Shown here piece by piece: positions 33,030 through 41,562 of a stretch of 64,000 bases of DNA (positions are counted from its first letter, which is position 1; every line of letters starts with the position of its first letter). The notes beneath the pieces are model-generated. The model saw nothing but the letters and a program-made list of their open reading frames with translations, did not search any database and had not been told where the DNA came from. The DNA comes from Blastococcus sp. TF02-09 (GTDB lineage: Bacteria > Actinomycetota > Actinomycetes > Mycobacteriales > Geodermatophilaceae): NCBI RefSeq assembly GCF_003319105.1, contig NZ_QOHH01000013.1, positions 57,742 through 121,741 on the forward strand, given 5' to 3'. A program made the position numbers and the translations under genes.

Positions 33030-33883
33030 CCCGACGCCAGGGTCCGGAGGTCGGCGCGCACCCGCGGCGGCACCGGCCGGCGGCTGCGGAGGGCGGCGGG
33101 CAGGTCGCGCACCGAGCGACCCACCCCGGTGAGGCCCGGCCGGCCGGCCCGCGCCGCCGCGACGAGGACCCGAGCGACGTCGACAACGGGCAACCGCATC
33201 ACGGCGGTGAGCAACCGGCTCCGCCAGATCGCCGCCTGGCGCCGAGCCGGGGCGTCACGGTGCGGAGAGGGGTGGTGGTGCACGGTCACCCGGTCGACGT
33301 AGGCCATCGACCAGCCGGCGGTCGCCAGGTCGAGGGCCAGCCGCTCCTCCTCGCCGGGGAAGCGGACCACGTCGTCGAACCCGCCGGCCTGCTCGAACGC
33401 CTCGGTGCGCACCAGGGCGCCGCAGGCGACGAAGCCCAGCAGGGCGGGCCCGGGCAGGCCGTCGCCGGGCAGCGGGCTCTCCGCCATCTCCGCGCACACC
33501 GGGTCCAGCCGCTCCTCGGGGCCGACCAGGATGCGGGCGTTGAGGACGGCGAGGCGCGGGTGCTCCCGCATGACCGCCACGGCGCGGGCCAGGTCGCCCG
33601 GTGCCCACCAGGAGTCGTCGTCGGCGAAGGCCACGAACGGGGTGCCGGTCCGGGCGGTGCCCACGGTACGGGCGAAGGCGCCGAGGTTCCGCTCGAGCGG
33701 GACCACCGTGACCTCGGGATGCTCCGCACGCACCGCGTCGACCGTGCCGTCGGTGGAGCCGTTGTCGACGAGCACCACCGGCGCCTCGTGGCGGGCGAGG
33801 GTGACCAGGAGCTCCGCCCGCCGGTTGCGGCTGGCGACCACGACGGTCACCTCGGCGGTCGGGGTGGGGCGGGACGACGTCAC
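33026..33883 (-). CDS. Family 2 glycosyltransferase (paralogue of the neighbour)
   Basis: 285 residues from GTG 33883. Same plan as the GT2 gene downstream: VTVVVASRNRRAELLVTLARH, VVLVDNGSTDGTVDAV, metal site ADDDSWWAPGDLAR, RILVGPEERLDPVCAEM and FPGEEERLALDLATAGW. A basic, Arg-rich C-terminal part follows (LRSRRPVPPRVRADL). The two GT2 proteins share length and motifs and look like an old tandem duplication with diverged acceptor parts. Overlaps at both ends (GTGA) show translational coupling. Confidence 0.9.
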   Translation of the reverse strand: MTSSRPTPTAEVTVVVASRNRRAELLVTLARHEAPVVLVDNGSTDGTVDAVRAEHPEVTVVPLERNLGAFARTVGTARTGTPFVAFADDDSWWAPGDLARAVAVMREHPRLAVLNARILVGPEERLDPVCAEMAESPLPGDGLPGPALLGFVACGALVRTEAFEQAGGFDDVVRFPGEEERLALDLATAGWSMAYVDRVTVHHHPSPHRDAPARRQAAIWRSRLLTAVMRLPVVDVARVLVAAARAGRPGLTGVGRSVRDLPAALRSRRPVPPRVRADLRTLASG

Positions 33884-34989
33884 GGATGGACGGTGCCCGC
33901 ACCTCCTGCCAGCCAACCGGCCGTGCGCGCGCCGTCGTCGACGGTTCCTGCTGCGGGCAGCGCCTCCGGGTGGGCGAAGAGGCCCGCGGCGGGGGTGGCG
34001 CCGGAGAGCGCGTCGGCGGCCAGCAGCACCGCGGCGGCGGTCCACGTGGTGCGCTCGATCGGCCAGCGGACGTCGTCGGCGAAGACGAACCCGGTCCAGT
34101 ACGAGCCGTCGTCGTCCCGCAGGTGCTGCATCGCCGCGACCTGCTCCAGCGCGGCGTCCCGCTGCCCGGCGACGACCAGGGCGAGCGCCAGCTCGCAGGT
34201 CTCGGCCCCGGTCACCCACGGCCGGTCGGAGACGCACCGGGCGCCCAGGCCGGGGACGACGAACGTGTCCCAGCCGGCGGCCAGCCGGTCGCGGGCCTGC
34301 TCGCCGGTCACCGCGCCGCCCAGGATCGGGTAGTACCAGTCCATCGAGAACCGCGAGCGGTCGGCGAACGCGTCGGGGCGGGTGCGCAGCGCCGTCCCGA
34401 GGTCGCCGACGGCCACCTCCCAGTCCGGCTGCGGCCGGCCGACCAGGCCGGCCAGGGCGATGCCGCAGCGCAGCGCCTGGAAGAGGCTCGCGTTGCCGGT
34501 GAGCAGCGCGAGGGCGTCCGGCGTCCGGTCCGGGCGGAGGGCCCAGCCGATGGCGCCGCCGTCGAGCTGCATGGCGACGACCAGTTCCAGGCCGCGGCGG
34601 ACCACCGGCCACAGCTCTGCGACGAACCGCTCGTCGGCGGTGATCAGCCAGTGGTGCCACAGACCGACGGCGAGGTAGCCGGCGTGGTTGCTCTCCACGC
34701 CCGCCGACACCTCGGCGCCGTCGCGGTACTCGGCGGCCCAGGACCCGTCGGGGCGCTGCCGGCCGGCCAGCCAGCGGTAGGCGGCGCGGGCGCGGTCGTG
34801 CTCGCCGCCGAGGTCCAGGGCCATGGCCGCCTCGACGGAGTCCCACGGGTCGAGCTGACCGCCCCGGAACCAGGGGAGGGCGCCGTCGGCGTCCTGCTGC
34901 GCGGCGATCCAGGAGACGGTGGTCCGCACCTGGTCGCCGGTCAGCACCCCGGGCAGCTCCGGGAGCAGCCGGGGGGCGTCAGCCGGCAA
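33880..34989 (-). CDS. Alpha/alpha-toroid protein (prenyltransferase/glycosidase-like)
   Basis: 369 residues if started at TTG 34989 (which overlaps the methyltransferase stop); GTG 34947 is an alternative. Repeated helical-hairpin motifs such as DGALPWFRGGQLDPWDSVEAAMAL, GRQRPDGSWAAEYRDG, HWLITADERFVAELWPVVRRGLELV and WYYPILGGAVTGEQA give an (alpha/alpha) barrel. Databases usually call this type 'prenyltransferase', but the DDxD motif of those enzymes is not visible, and the WFRGGQLDPWDS and ESNHAGY segments look like (alpha/alpha)6 glycoside hydrolases. Central to the putative glycan operon. Confidence 0.75.
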   Translation of the reverse strand: MPADAPRLLPELPGVLTGDQVRTTVSWIAAQQDADGALPWFRGGQLDPWDSVEAAMALDLGGEHDRARAAYRWLAGRQRPDGSWAAEYRDGAEVSAGVESNHAGYLAVGLWHHWLITADERFVAELWPVVRRGLELVVAMQLDGGAIGWALRPDRTPDALALLTGNASLFQALRCGIALAGLVGRPQPDWEVAVGDLGTALRTRPDAFADRSRFSMDWYYPILGGAVTGEQARDRLAAGWDTFVVPGLGARCVSDRPWVTGAETCELALALVVAGQRDAALEQVAAMQHLRDDDGSYWTGFVFADDVRWPIERTTWTAAAVLLAADALSGATPAAGLFAHPEALPAAGTVDDGARTAGWLAGGAGTVHP

Positions 34990-35755
34990 GGGCCCGCTCC
35001 GCCTCGATCGGCGCGGAGCCGGCCGCCGTCGCGGGCTTGTCGGCGTAGATCACGAAGCTCTTGCCGAACACCGGGTCCATCAGCTTCTCGGCGGTCCGGG
35101 TGAGCCACGGGCGGTGCATGAGGTCCCACACCAGGAGCCGGTGGTAGGCCCGCACGGCGGTGTTGTCCTCGTTCTCCACGCCGACCGCGCACTTGAGCCA
35201 CCAGAAGGGGGCGTGCAGCGAGTGGGCGTGGTGCGTGCGGCCGGGCACCAGACCCACCGAGGCGAGCCGGTCGCGCAGGACGGTGCCGCGGTAGATGCGG
35301 ATGTGCCCGCCCTCGTTGGCGTGGTACTCGTCGGACAGCGCCCAGCAGATCCGCTCCGGGCCGTAGCGCGGCACGGTGATGACCATCCGGCCGCCCGGCT
35401 TCAGCACCCGGAAGATCTCCGCCATCGCCGTCACGTCGTCCGGGATGTGCTCGAGCACCTCCGAGGCCATGACCCGGTCGACGCTGGCGTCGGGGAACGG
35501 CAGGTGCAGCAGGTCGCCGCGGACCACCTCGAAGCGGGCCGGTGTGCCGTCGGGCCGCAGCCCGGCCTCGCCGGCCTCGCCGATCGCACCCAGCCACCGC
35601 TTGGTGGTCTCGACCTCGGACGTGCCCCAGTCGACCGCGACGACGTCGGCGCCCCGGCGGTAGGCCTCGAAGGCGTGCCGTCCCTCGCCGCAGCCGAGGT
35701 CGAGGACGCGCATCCCCGGCCGGAGGTCGAGGAGGTCGTAGTCGACGGTCAGCAA
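34979..35755 (-). CDS. Class I SAM-dependent methyltransferase
   Basis: 258 residues from TTG 35755, which lies seven bases inside the GT4 gene. MRVLDLGCGEGRHAFEAYRRGADVVAVD is the SAM-binding core (motif I and acidic end). SEVLEHIPDDVTAMAEIFRVLKPGGRMVITVP contains the post-II and motif IV positions of Methyltransf_11. The C-terminal part LLVWDLMHRPWLTRTAEKLMDPVFGKSFVIYADKP is specific to this operon type. Probably methylates a sugar or lipid carrier intermediate; substrate unknown. Confidence 0.88.
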   Translation of the reverse strand: MLTVDYDLLDLRPGMRVLDLGCGEGRHAFEAYRRGADVVAVDWGTSEVETTKRWLGAIGEAGEAGLRPDGTPARFEVVRGDLLHLPFPDASVDRVMASEVLEHIPDDVTAMAEIFRVLKPGGRMVITVPRYGPERICWALSDEYHANEGGHIRIYRGTVLRDRLASVGLVPGRTHHAHSLHAPFWWLKCAVGVENEDNTAVRAYHRLLVWDLMHRPWLTRTAEKLMDPVFGKSFVIYADKPATAAGSAPIEAERALAG

Positions 35756-37002
35756 GGACGTCCCTTCCGTTCCAGGGTCTGCGCGTACCAGTCGGCGGTG
35801 CGCTCGGCGGTGGCCCGCCAGGTGTAGGTGTCCAGGACCCGGCGCCGGCCGGCGCGGCCCAGCTGCTCGCCGAGCGACGGCGAGTCGAGCACCAGCTTCA
35901 GCGCCGCGGTGAGCTCACCGACGTCGCCCGCCTTCACCCGCAGCCCGGCCTTCGTGCCCACGACCTCGGGCAGCGCGCCTGCGTCGGTGGTGACCAGCGG
36001 TGCGCCGCACGCCATGGCCTCGATCGCGGGCAGGGAGAAGCCCTCGTACAGCGACGGGATGGCGACCACCGTGGCCCGCTGCATCAGGTCGATGAGCTCG
36101 GACTCGGGCACCGGCCCGGTGAAGCGGACGGCGTCGTGCAGGCCCAGCCGGTCCCGCGTGGTCTCCGCAGGACCACCCGGGCGCGCGCTGCCGACGACGG
36201 TGAGGGTGACCGGCCGCTCGGTGCGCAGCTTGGCCACCGCCTCGAGCAGGTGCACCAGGCCCTTGAGCGGGACGTCGGCGCTGGTGACGACCAGGATCGA
36301 GTCGGTGTCGCGGGCCTGCCCCTCCGGTGGCGGCGTGAAGGTGCCCGGGTCGATGCCGACGGGGATGACGTCGATGGCCTCCGGCGGCACGCCCATGTAG
36401 GTGCCGATGTCGCGCCGCGAGCTCTCCGAGACCGTGGTGACCGCGTCGAGCCGGCGCACGACCTTCGCCTGCATCCGGGTGAAGGCGTACCAGCGGCGCA
36501 GCGTCAGCTTGCGGTGGAGCGACGGGGCGGCGGCCAGGTCCAGCTCGCGGTCGATCGCCACCGGGTGGTGCACGGTGGCGACGGTGGGCAGCCCGGCCCG
36601 GGTGAGCCGCAGCAGCCCGTAGCCCAGCGACTGGTTGTCGTGGACGACGTCGAACTCGTCGGCGCGGGGGAGGAGGTGCCGGGCCGCGCGCAGGGTGAAG
36701 GTCAGCGGCTCGGGGAAGCCGGCGGCGCACATGGTGGCCCACTCGGCGACGTCGATCCAGTCGCGGAACTCCGAGGGCCGGGGCATCCGGAACGGGTCGG
36801 GCTCGCGGTAGAGGTCGAGGCTGGGCAGCTTGGTGAGCGGGACGCCGTCGTCCAGCTCCGGGTAGGGCTGGCCGCTGAAGACCTCGACGCGGTGGCCCAG
36901 CTCGGCCAGTTCCCGGGACAGCGCGCGGACGTAGACGCCCTGGCCGCCGCCGTGCGGCTTGCTCCGGTAGGACAGCAGTGCGATGCGCAGCGACCGTCCC
37001 AT
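35749..37002 (-). CDS. Family 4 glycosyltransferase
   Basis: 417 residues from ATG 37002, the first gene of a five-gene minus-strand operon. The N-terminal Rossmann domain begins RSLRIALLSYRSKPHGGGQGVYVRALSRELAELGHRVEVFSG with the GGGQG acceptor loop. The C-terminal donor domain carries VIPVGIDPGTF, ILVVTSADVPLKGLVHLLEAV and the E-x7-E motif in EGFSLPAIEAMACGAPLV. GT4 enzymes usually retain stereochemistry and use GDP- or UDP-sugars; here the acceptor is unknown, possibly a lipid. Stop overlaps the methyltransferase start. Confidence 0.92.
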   Translation of the reverse strand: MGRSLRIALLSYRSKPHGGGQGVYVRALSRELAELGHRVEVFSGQPYPELDDGVPLTKLPSLDLYREPDPFRMPRPSEFRDWIDVAEWATMCAAGFPEPLTFTLRAARHLLPRADEFDVVHDNQSLGYGLLRLTRAGLPTVATVHHPVAIDRELDLAAAPSLHRKLTLRRWYAFTRMQAKVVRRLDAVTTVSESSRRDIGTYMGVPPEAIDVIPVGIDPGTFTPPPEGQARDTDSILVVTSADVPLKGLVHLLEAVAKLRTERPVTLTVVGSARPGGPAETTRDRLGLHDAVRFTGPVPESELIDLMQRATVVAIPSLYEGFSLPAIEAMACGAPLVTTDAGALPEVVGTKAGLRVKAGDVGELTAALKLVLDSPSLGEQLGRAGRRRVLDTYTWRATAERTADWYAQTLERKGRPC

Positions 37003-37098
37003 GGTCGGGGACCCTACCGAGGCCCCTTCCCGCCCCCGGCCACCAGAGGGGCGCAGACCCCCGTCCGGGTGGCGGGAGCACCTGCGAAGCTGGACGAC

Positions 37099-37392
37099 AT
37101 GATCCGTCACGTCGTCACCTTCACCTGGCAGCCGACGGCCGGTGAGGAGCGGGTGGGGGCCGCGCTCACCGCCCTCCGTGGGCTCCGCAACGAGGTGGGG
37201 GGCATGAGCTCCTTCGTCGTCGCGGAGGACGCCGGGCTGTCCGACGGCAACGCCTCGGCGGTGCTGATCGCCGACTTCCCGGACGCCGAGGCGTTCTACC
37301 GGTACGCCCAGGACCCGGTGCACCTGTCGGTCGTCGCGGAGTTCGTGCGGCCGATCCTCGCCTCCCGCGCCGCGGTGCAGTACCAGGCCTGA
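37099..37392 (+). CDS. Dabb (stress-responsive A/B barrel) family protein
   Basis: 97 residues, one ferredoxin-like Dabb domain: MIRHVVTFTWQPTA with the early His, SSFVVAEDAGLSDGNASAVLIADFPDAEAFYRYAQDPVHL, and a VVAEFVRPILASRAAVQY end. DPVHL is a family signature. Members form dimers and bind small hydrophobic molecules or act in stress response; role here unknown. Divergent from the GT4 gene by 96 bases. Confidence 0.9.
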   Translation: MIRHVVTFTWQPTAGEERVGAALTALRGLRNEVGGMSSFVVAEDAGLSDGNASAVLIADFPDAEAFYRYAQDPVHLSVVAEFVRPILASRAAVQYQA

Positions 37393-37427
37393 CCCCCGCC
37401 GCCCCGGTCTCCCGTTACCGTCGGCCC

Positions 37428-38186
37428 ATGTCGACGACGTCCCGCCTGCGCGGCCCGCTCGCCGCCGGGCTGCTCGCCACCGCCGTGCTGACCGGGTGCG
37501 GCGGGGAGGACCCGGCGGACGACGCCGCGCCCACCGGCGCCAAGGCCTCGGAGGCGTCCGCGAAGCCGGAGCCGGAGGCCGATCTCGCCACCGGCCTGCT
37601 GGGCGCCGACGACTTCGGGCCCACGGCGGTGGTCACGGCGGTCTCGCGGGAGGAACTCGAGGACGGTGCGGGCGAGTCCACCGCGCTGGCCAGGGGCGCG
37701 GAGGTCACCCCGGCGGAGTGCAGCGCGGCGGTGCAGGGAACCCAGCCGGACTTCAGCGACTTCGAGGACGTCGCCGCCGTGAGCGCCGTCGACGAGACGA
37801 CCGCGACCATCCAGATGCTGATCCGCGGCGGCCCCGTCGAGGGATCGGTCCAGCAGCTCGCCGATACGGCCGTGCGCTGCTCCGAGGTGCAGGTCACCGC
37901 GCCGAGCCTGGGGCAGGTCGTCGTCTCAGGGGTGTTCGAGAACCTGCCGGCCCCGGACCTGGGCGACGATGCCGCAGTGGTGCTCTACACCACCACCCTG
38001 GACCTGCCCGACGGGACGCAGGGGTCGATGCCGATGCTGCTGGGTGCCGTCGAGGACGGCGACCGGCTCGTCTTCCTGACGTCGCTGCCGGCGAATCCGA
38101 CCGGTGCGGACGCACCTCTGGACGCCGCGGCGTTCACCGCGCTGCTCGAGCGGGCCCACGAGACCCAGGCCGCCGCGCTCGACTGA
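37428..38186 (+). CDS. Predicted lipoprotein, DUF5642-like
   Basis: 252 residues. Lipoprotein signal (GLLATAVLTGC, Cys25) followed by an acidic Ala/Pro spacer (27-55). A soluble domain follows with GADDFGPTAVVTAVSREELEDG, AECSAAVQGTQPDFSDFEDVAAV and SEVQVTAPSLGQVVVSGV. The layout recalls mycobacterial PknH-sensor-like/DUF5642 lipoproteins with two conserved cysteines (Cys97 and Cys151 roughly) able to form a disulfide. Anchored on the outer face of the membrane. Function unknown. Confidence 0.75.
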   Translation: MSTTSRLRGPLAAGLLATAVLTGCGGEDPADDAAPTGAKASEASAKPEPEADLATGLLGADDFGPTAVVTAVSREELEDGAGESTALARGAEVTPAECSAAVQGTQPDFSDFEDVAAVSAVDETTATIQMLIRGGPVEGSVQQLADTAVRCSEVQVTAPSLGQVVVSGVFENLPAPDLGDDAAVVLYTTTLDLPDGTQGSMPMLLGAVEDGDRLVFLTSLPANPTGADAPLDAAAFTALLERAHETQAAALD

Positions 38187-38261
38187 TCCACAGGGGGCGG
38201 GCGGATCCACAGATGACCGCGGACGGCCCCGCCCGGGCCGGCCGGCGAGCACGGTCGGCGC

Positions 38262-39353
38262 ATGGACTTCCGCGACCCGGCACCGATCCCCTTCCGCGTA
38301 CCTCCGGACGCCCCGCCCGACCCCCTGGTCCGCATCGGTGATCCCGGCGACCTCGCCGCCGGCCTGCCCCAGCTGCTGGGCTACCGGCCCGACGAGTCGG
38401 TCGTGCTCGTCGGGCTCGGCGGGGAGACGGGACGCCGGGTCGGGCTGACCGTGCGGGCCGACCTCCCGCCGGCCGGGCAGGCACGGGAGCTGGCGGCGGT
38501 CCTGGCGCGCAGCCTGGCCACGGACGAGCCGCGGGCGGCGCTGGCCGTCCTGGTGTCCGAGGCCCCCGACGAGCCGCTCGTCCCGGGCGGAGGACGCGGC
38601 ACCGACCTGCCGCACCGGTTGCTCCTGCACGAGCTGGTGCTGGCGCTGGACGCGGTCGGCCTCCCGCTGGAGCAGGCGCTGCTGGTGCGCGGCGACCGGT
38701 GGTGGGACTACGACTGCCCCGCCGCCTGCTGCGCCCCGGACGGCGGCACCCCGCTCCCCACGGCCGTCGGGGAGCTGGAGGTGGCGGCCGTCGCCTCCGG
38801 CACCGTCGTGGCGGCCCATCGCGGCGCCCTGGCCGACCGGCTGGCGCCACCGGGGGAGTCCGCCTGCGCGGCGATGGAGGCGGTCGTCCTCCGGGTGGGG
38901 CTGGAGGGGCCCGTCGCCCGGTCGGCGGGTCGCCGGCGGATCCGGTCGGCGGTCGCCCGCTCCCGACCGGGCAGCGACCGGACCCGCCTCGGTGACGAGG
39001 AGATCGCCCGGATCGTCTGGAGCCTCCGGCAGCCCGAGGTGCGGGACGGCGCGCTGCTGCTCTCGCTGGACGACGCTGCGGCGGCCGAGGCGCTGTGGAC
39101 CGAGTGCACCCGGCGGGCGCCCTCGCCGCTGGACGCCTTCCCGGCGGCGCTGGTGGCGCTCTGCTCGTGGCTCCGCGGTGACGGCGCGATGGCGAACACC
39201 GCCCTGGACCGGGCCCTGGACAGCGAGCCGGGCAACCCGCTCGCGGGGCTGCTGCGTGATGCGCTCGACGCCTGGGTCGCGCCGCGGCAGCTCCGCGCGC
39301 TGCTGGTCGAGGCCGGTCGCTGTGCCGGTGTGCCCGGTGCGTCGGCGCGCTGA
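38262..39353 (+). CDS. DUF4192 domain-containing protein
   Basis: 363 residues. RIGDPGDLAAGLPQLLGYRPDESVVLVGLGG at about 25-55 is the defining DUF4192 start. The middle has LVRGDRWWDYDCPAACCAPDGG with the family's C-x3-CC cluster, and the end carries a TPR-like helical part ALCSWLRGDGAMANTALDRALDSEPGNPLAGLL. Known only from Actinobacteria; function unknown. Its stop lies 25 bases from the stop of the convergent S9 peptidase gene. Confidence 0.9.
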   Translation: MDFRDPAPIPFRVPPDAPPDPLVRIGDPGDLAAGLPQLLGYRPDESVVLVGLGGETGRRVGLTVRADLPPAGQARELAAVLARSLATDEPRAALAVLVSEAPDEPLVPGGGRGTDLPHRLLLHELVLALDAVGLPLEQALLVRGDRWWDYDCPAACCAPDGGTPLPTAVGELEVAAVASGTVVAAHRGALADRLAPPGESACAAMEAVVLRVGLEGPVARSAGRRRIRSAVARSRPGSDRTRLGDEEIARIVWSLRQPEVRDGALLLSLDDAAAAEALWTECTRRAPSPLDAFPAALVALCSWLRGDGAMANTALDRALDSEPGNPLAGLLRDALDAWVAPRQLRALLVEAGRCAGVPGASAR

Positions 39354-39378
39354 CGCACCCGGCGGCGCGGCGGGTGGG

Positions 39379-41478
39379 TCAGAGCAGCGCGGGCCGCTGC
39401 CAGGGCTCGTCCAGGACGTGCTCGGCGAGGAAGGCCAGCACCGTCTCGTACCAGACCGTCGAGTTGCCGGGGGTGAGCACCCAGTGGTTCTCGTCCGGGA
39501 AGTACAGGAACTTCGAGGGCACCCCCCGCTTCTGCAGGTCGTACCAGAGGTGCAGCGCCTCCCCGACGGGCACCCGGTAGTCCTTGTCGCCGTGGATGAC
39601 CAGCATCGGGGTCCGGATGGCGTCGGCGTAGCGGTGCGGCGAGTTCTTCTCGTAGCGGCCCGGGTCGGCCAGCGGGTCGCCCCACTCCTTCTCCCAGTAG
39701 TAGGCCGCATCCGTGGTGCTGGTGAAGGAGTCGATGTGCCACAGGCCCGCGTGGCTGACGATCGCTTGGAACCGGTCGGTCTGCGTGGCGATCCAGTTGG
39801 CCATGTAGCCGCCGAAGGAGCCGCCCATCGCCGCCGTCCGCGACGCGTCGATGTCGGGGCGCTGCTCGACCGCGTCCACCGCCGCCATCAGGTCGGTGTA
39901 GGGCGCCTCGCCCCACCGACCCCAGCCGCGGCGCACGAAGTCCTGCCCGAACCCCTGCGACAGCGCCGGGTTGGGCAGCAGCACCGCGTACCCGCGGGCG
40001 GCCAGTACCCAGGGGCACCACCGCCACGACCAGGAGTTCCAGCTCATCAGCGGGCCGCCGTGGATCCACAGCACCAGCGGCGCGGGGGAGTCGGCCGAGG
40101 CGCCCTCGGGCAGGACCAGCCAGGACTGCACGCGGGTGCCGTCGGCCGCGGTGGCCTCCACCTCGTGCAGCGTGCCCGGGAGGGTGTCGACGGTGCCGGG
40201 GCTCGGCAGCGGCTCCGGCTCCAGCCCGGTCGCCACGGGATCGAGCCGGACCGGGACCGGCGGCGAGTCGTAGGCCGAGCGCAACGCGTACAGGGCGCTG
40301 CCGTCCGCGGCGACCTGCAGGTGGCTGTAGGCGCCGTCCCCGGCCAGCCGCACCGGGGCGCCCCCGTCCACGGGCACCCGGAAGACGGCGTGCCGGCCGT
40401 CGTCGTCGGCGAGGAAGTAGACGGCCGCGCCGTCGGCGGCGAACTGCGGGGCGCTCGGCCACCGGTCCACGTCGGGGGTCAGGTCGCGGACGGTGCCCTC
40501 GGCCACGTCGACGAGCAGCAGCGTGTAGTTCGGCGGCTCGGCGAAGGTCGACAGCGACTCCCGGACGCACACGATCGCCGCGCCGTCGGGGGAGAAGGCC
40601 GCGCCGTAGACGTCGGCCAGCGGGTCGTCGACCAGCACCCGGGTGCCGCTGCCGTCGGTGGCGGTGACGACCAGCCGGTTGCGCCGCCCCGCCGGACCGT
40701 CGGGCACCTCCTCGGAGCGCACCAGCAGACGCCCGTCGGGGGAGAGGGTGAACTCCTCGCCGGCCCCGTGCGGCGGGGTGGCCTCGGGTGTCAGGTCGCG
40801 CAGAGGCACCGGCTCCTCGGACTCCTCGGTTGGTGCCGGGCCGGCCCAGAACAGGTGCGGCGCGGCGGGCCCGAGGTCGTGGTCCCAGTGGCGCACCGGG
40901 TAGGTCTCGTGGAGCACCGCCGTGACGCCGGCGTCCGCACGCGCCTTGCGGCGCTCCTCGTCGGCCTCGGCCTCCGCGCCCCCGGGCAGGGTCGGAGCCG
41001 CCACGACGACGTCGCCGGAGTCCGCCGCGACGGCGACGCCCGAGATGCCGCCCGGCCTGCTGAGCACCGGCCGCGCCTCGCCACCGCCCGCGGGCAGGCT
41101 CCAGAGGGCCGGCGTCGGCTCGCCCGGCTCGGCGGCCGTCGGGTCGGGGCGGGCGGAGATGAACAGCAGCGAGCCGTCGGGCGCCCACACCGGGGAGGAC
41201 TCACCCGGCGCGCTGCGGGTGAGCCGCCGTGCGGGGCGGGCGCCGGTGGGGTCGACCTCCCACAGCGCCGACTGCCACTTCTTCTTCGCCGGGTCCAGCG
41301 TGGCCACCGAGACCGCCAGCCGGGAGCCGTCCGTGGACAGGGCCAGCGCACCGATCCGGGGCAGCGCGGCGAAGTCGGCCAGCCGGAGGAACGGGTGGCC
41401 CGGGTCGTCGGTCTCGCCCACCTCCGGGTCGGGCGCGGCGGCGGAGGGGTCGGCGGCGGAGGGGTCGGACGGGCTCAC
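39379..41478 (-). CDS. S9-family prolyl-oligopeptidase-like serine peptidase
   Basis: 699 residues. The N-terminal half (about 40-430) is a beta-propeller with repeats such as LALSTDGSRLAVSVATLD and PVWAPDGSLLFIS. The C-terminal alpha/beta-hydrolase part has LVLWIHGGPLMSWNSWSWRWCPW, the nucleophile in GGSFGGYMANW near 553, Asp in VIHGDKDYRVPV near 630 and His in PDENHWV near 663. This matches acylaminoacyl-peptidase/DPP-like S9C enzymes that clip short peptides in the cytosol. No signal peptide. Confidence 0.95.
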   Translation of the reverse strand: MSPSDPSAADPSAAAPDPEVGETDDPGHPFLRLADFAALPRIGALALSTDGSRLAVSVATLDPAKKKWQSALWEVDPTGARPARRLTRSAPGESSPVWAPDGSLLFISARPDPTAAEPGEPTPALWSLPAGGGEARPVLSRPGGISGVAVAADSGDVVVAAPTLPGGAEAEADEERRKARADAGVTAVLHETYPVRHWDHDLGPAAPHLFWAGPAPTEESEEPVPLRDLTPEATPPHGAGEEFTLSPDGRLLVRSEEVPDGPAGRRNRLVVTATDGSGTRVLVDDPLADVYGAAFSPDGAAIVCVRESLSTFAEPPNYTLLLVDVAEGTVRDLTPDVDRWPSAPQFAADGAAVYFLADDDGRHAVFRVPVDGGAPVRLAGDGAYSHLQVAADGSALYALRSAYDSPPVPVRLDPVATGLEPEPLPSPGTVDTLPGTLHEVEATAADGTRVQSWLVLPEGASADSPAPLVLWIHGGPLMSWNSWSWRWCPWVLAARGYAVLLPNPALSQGFGQDFVRRGWGRWGEAPYTDLMAAVDAVEQRPDIDASRTAAMGGSFGGYMANWIATQTDRFQAIVSHAGLWHIDSFTSTTDAAYYWEKEWGDPLADPGRYEKNSPHRYADAIRTPMLVIHGDKDYRVPVGEALHLWYDLQKRGVPSKFLYFPDENHWVLTPGNSTVWYETVLAFLAEHVLDEPWQRPALL

Positions 41479-41562
41479 CGGGACCTGCTTCCAGGAGGGG
41501 TCGACGTCGGGCCCACCGTAGTGAGCGCCGGCGCCCTCCGCGGCCGGGGCTGTGGTGCCCCG

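Noticed and set aside
32150..33900. Idea that the two GT2 genes are one frame-shifted protein
   Set aside because: Each has its own complete N-terminal strand, NGSTDGT motif and DDD site and its own start; they are two full-length paralogues.
39356..39376. CACCCG ... CGGGTG between DUF4192 and S9 genes
   Set aside because: A 6-base stem in the 25-base convergent spacer may be a weak bidirectional terminator, but it is not distinguishable from chance.
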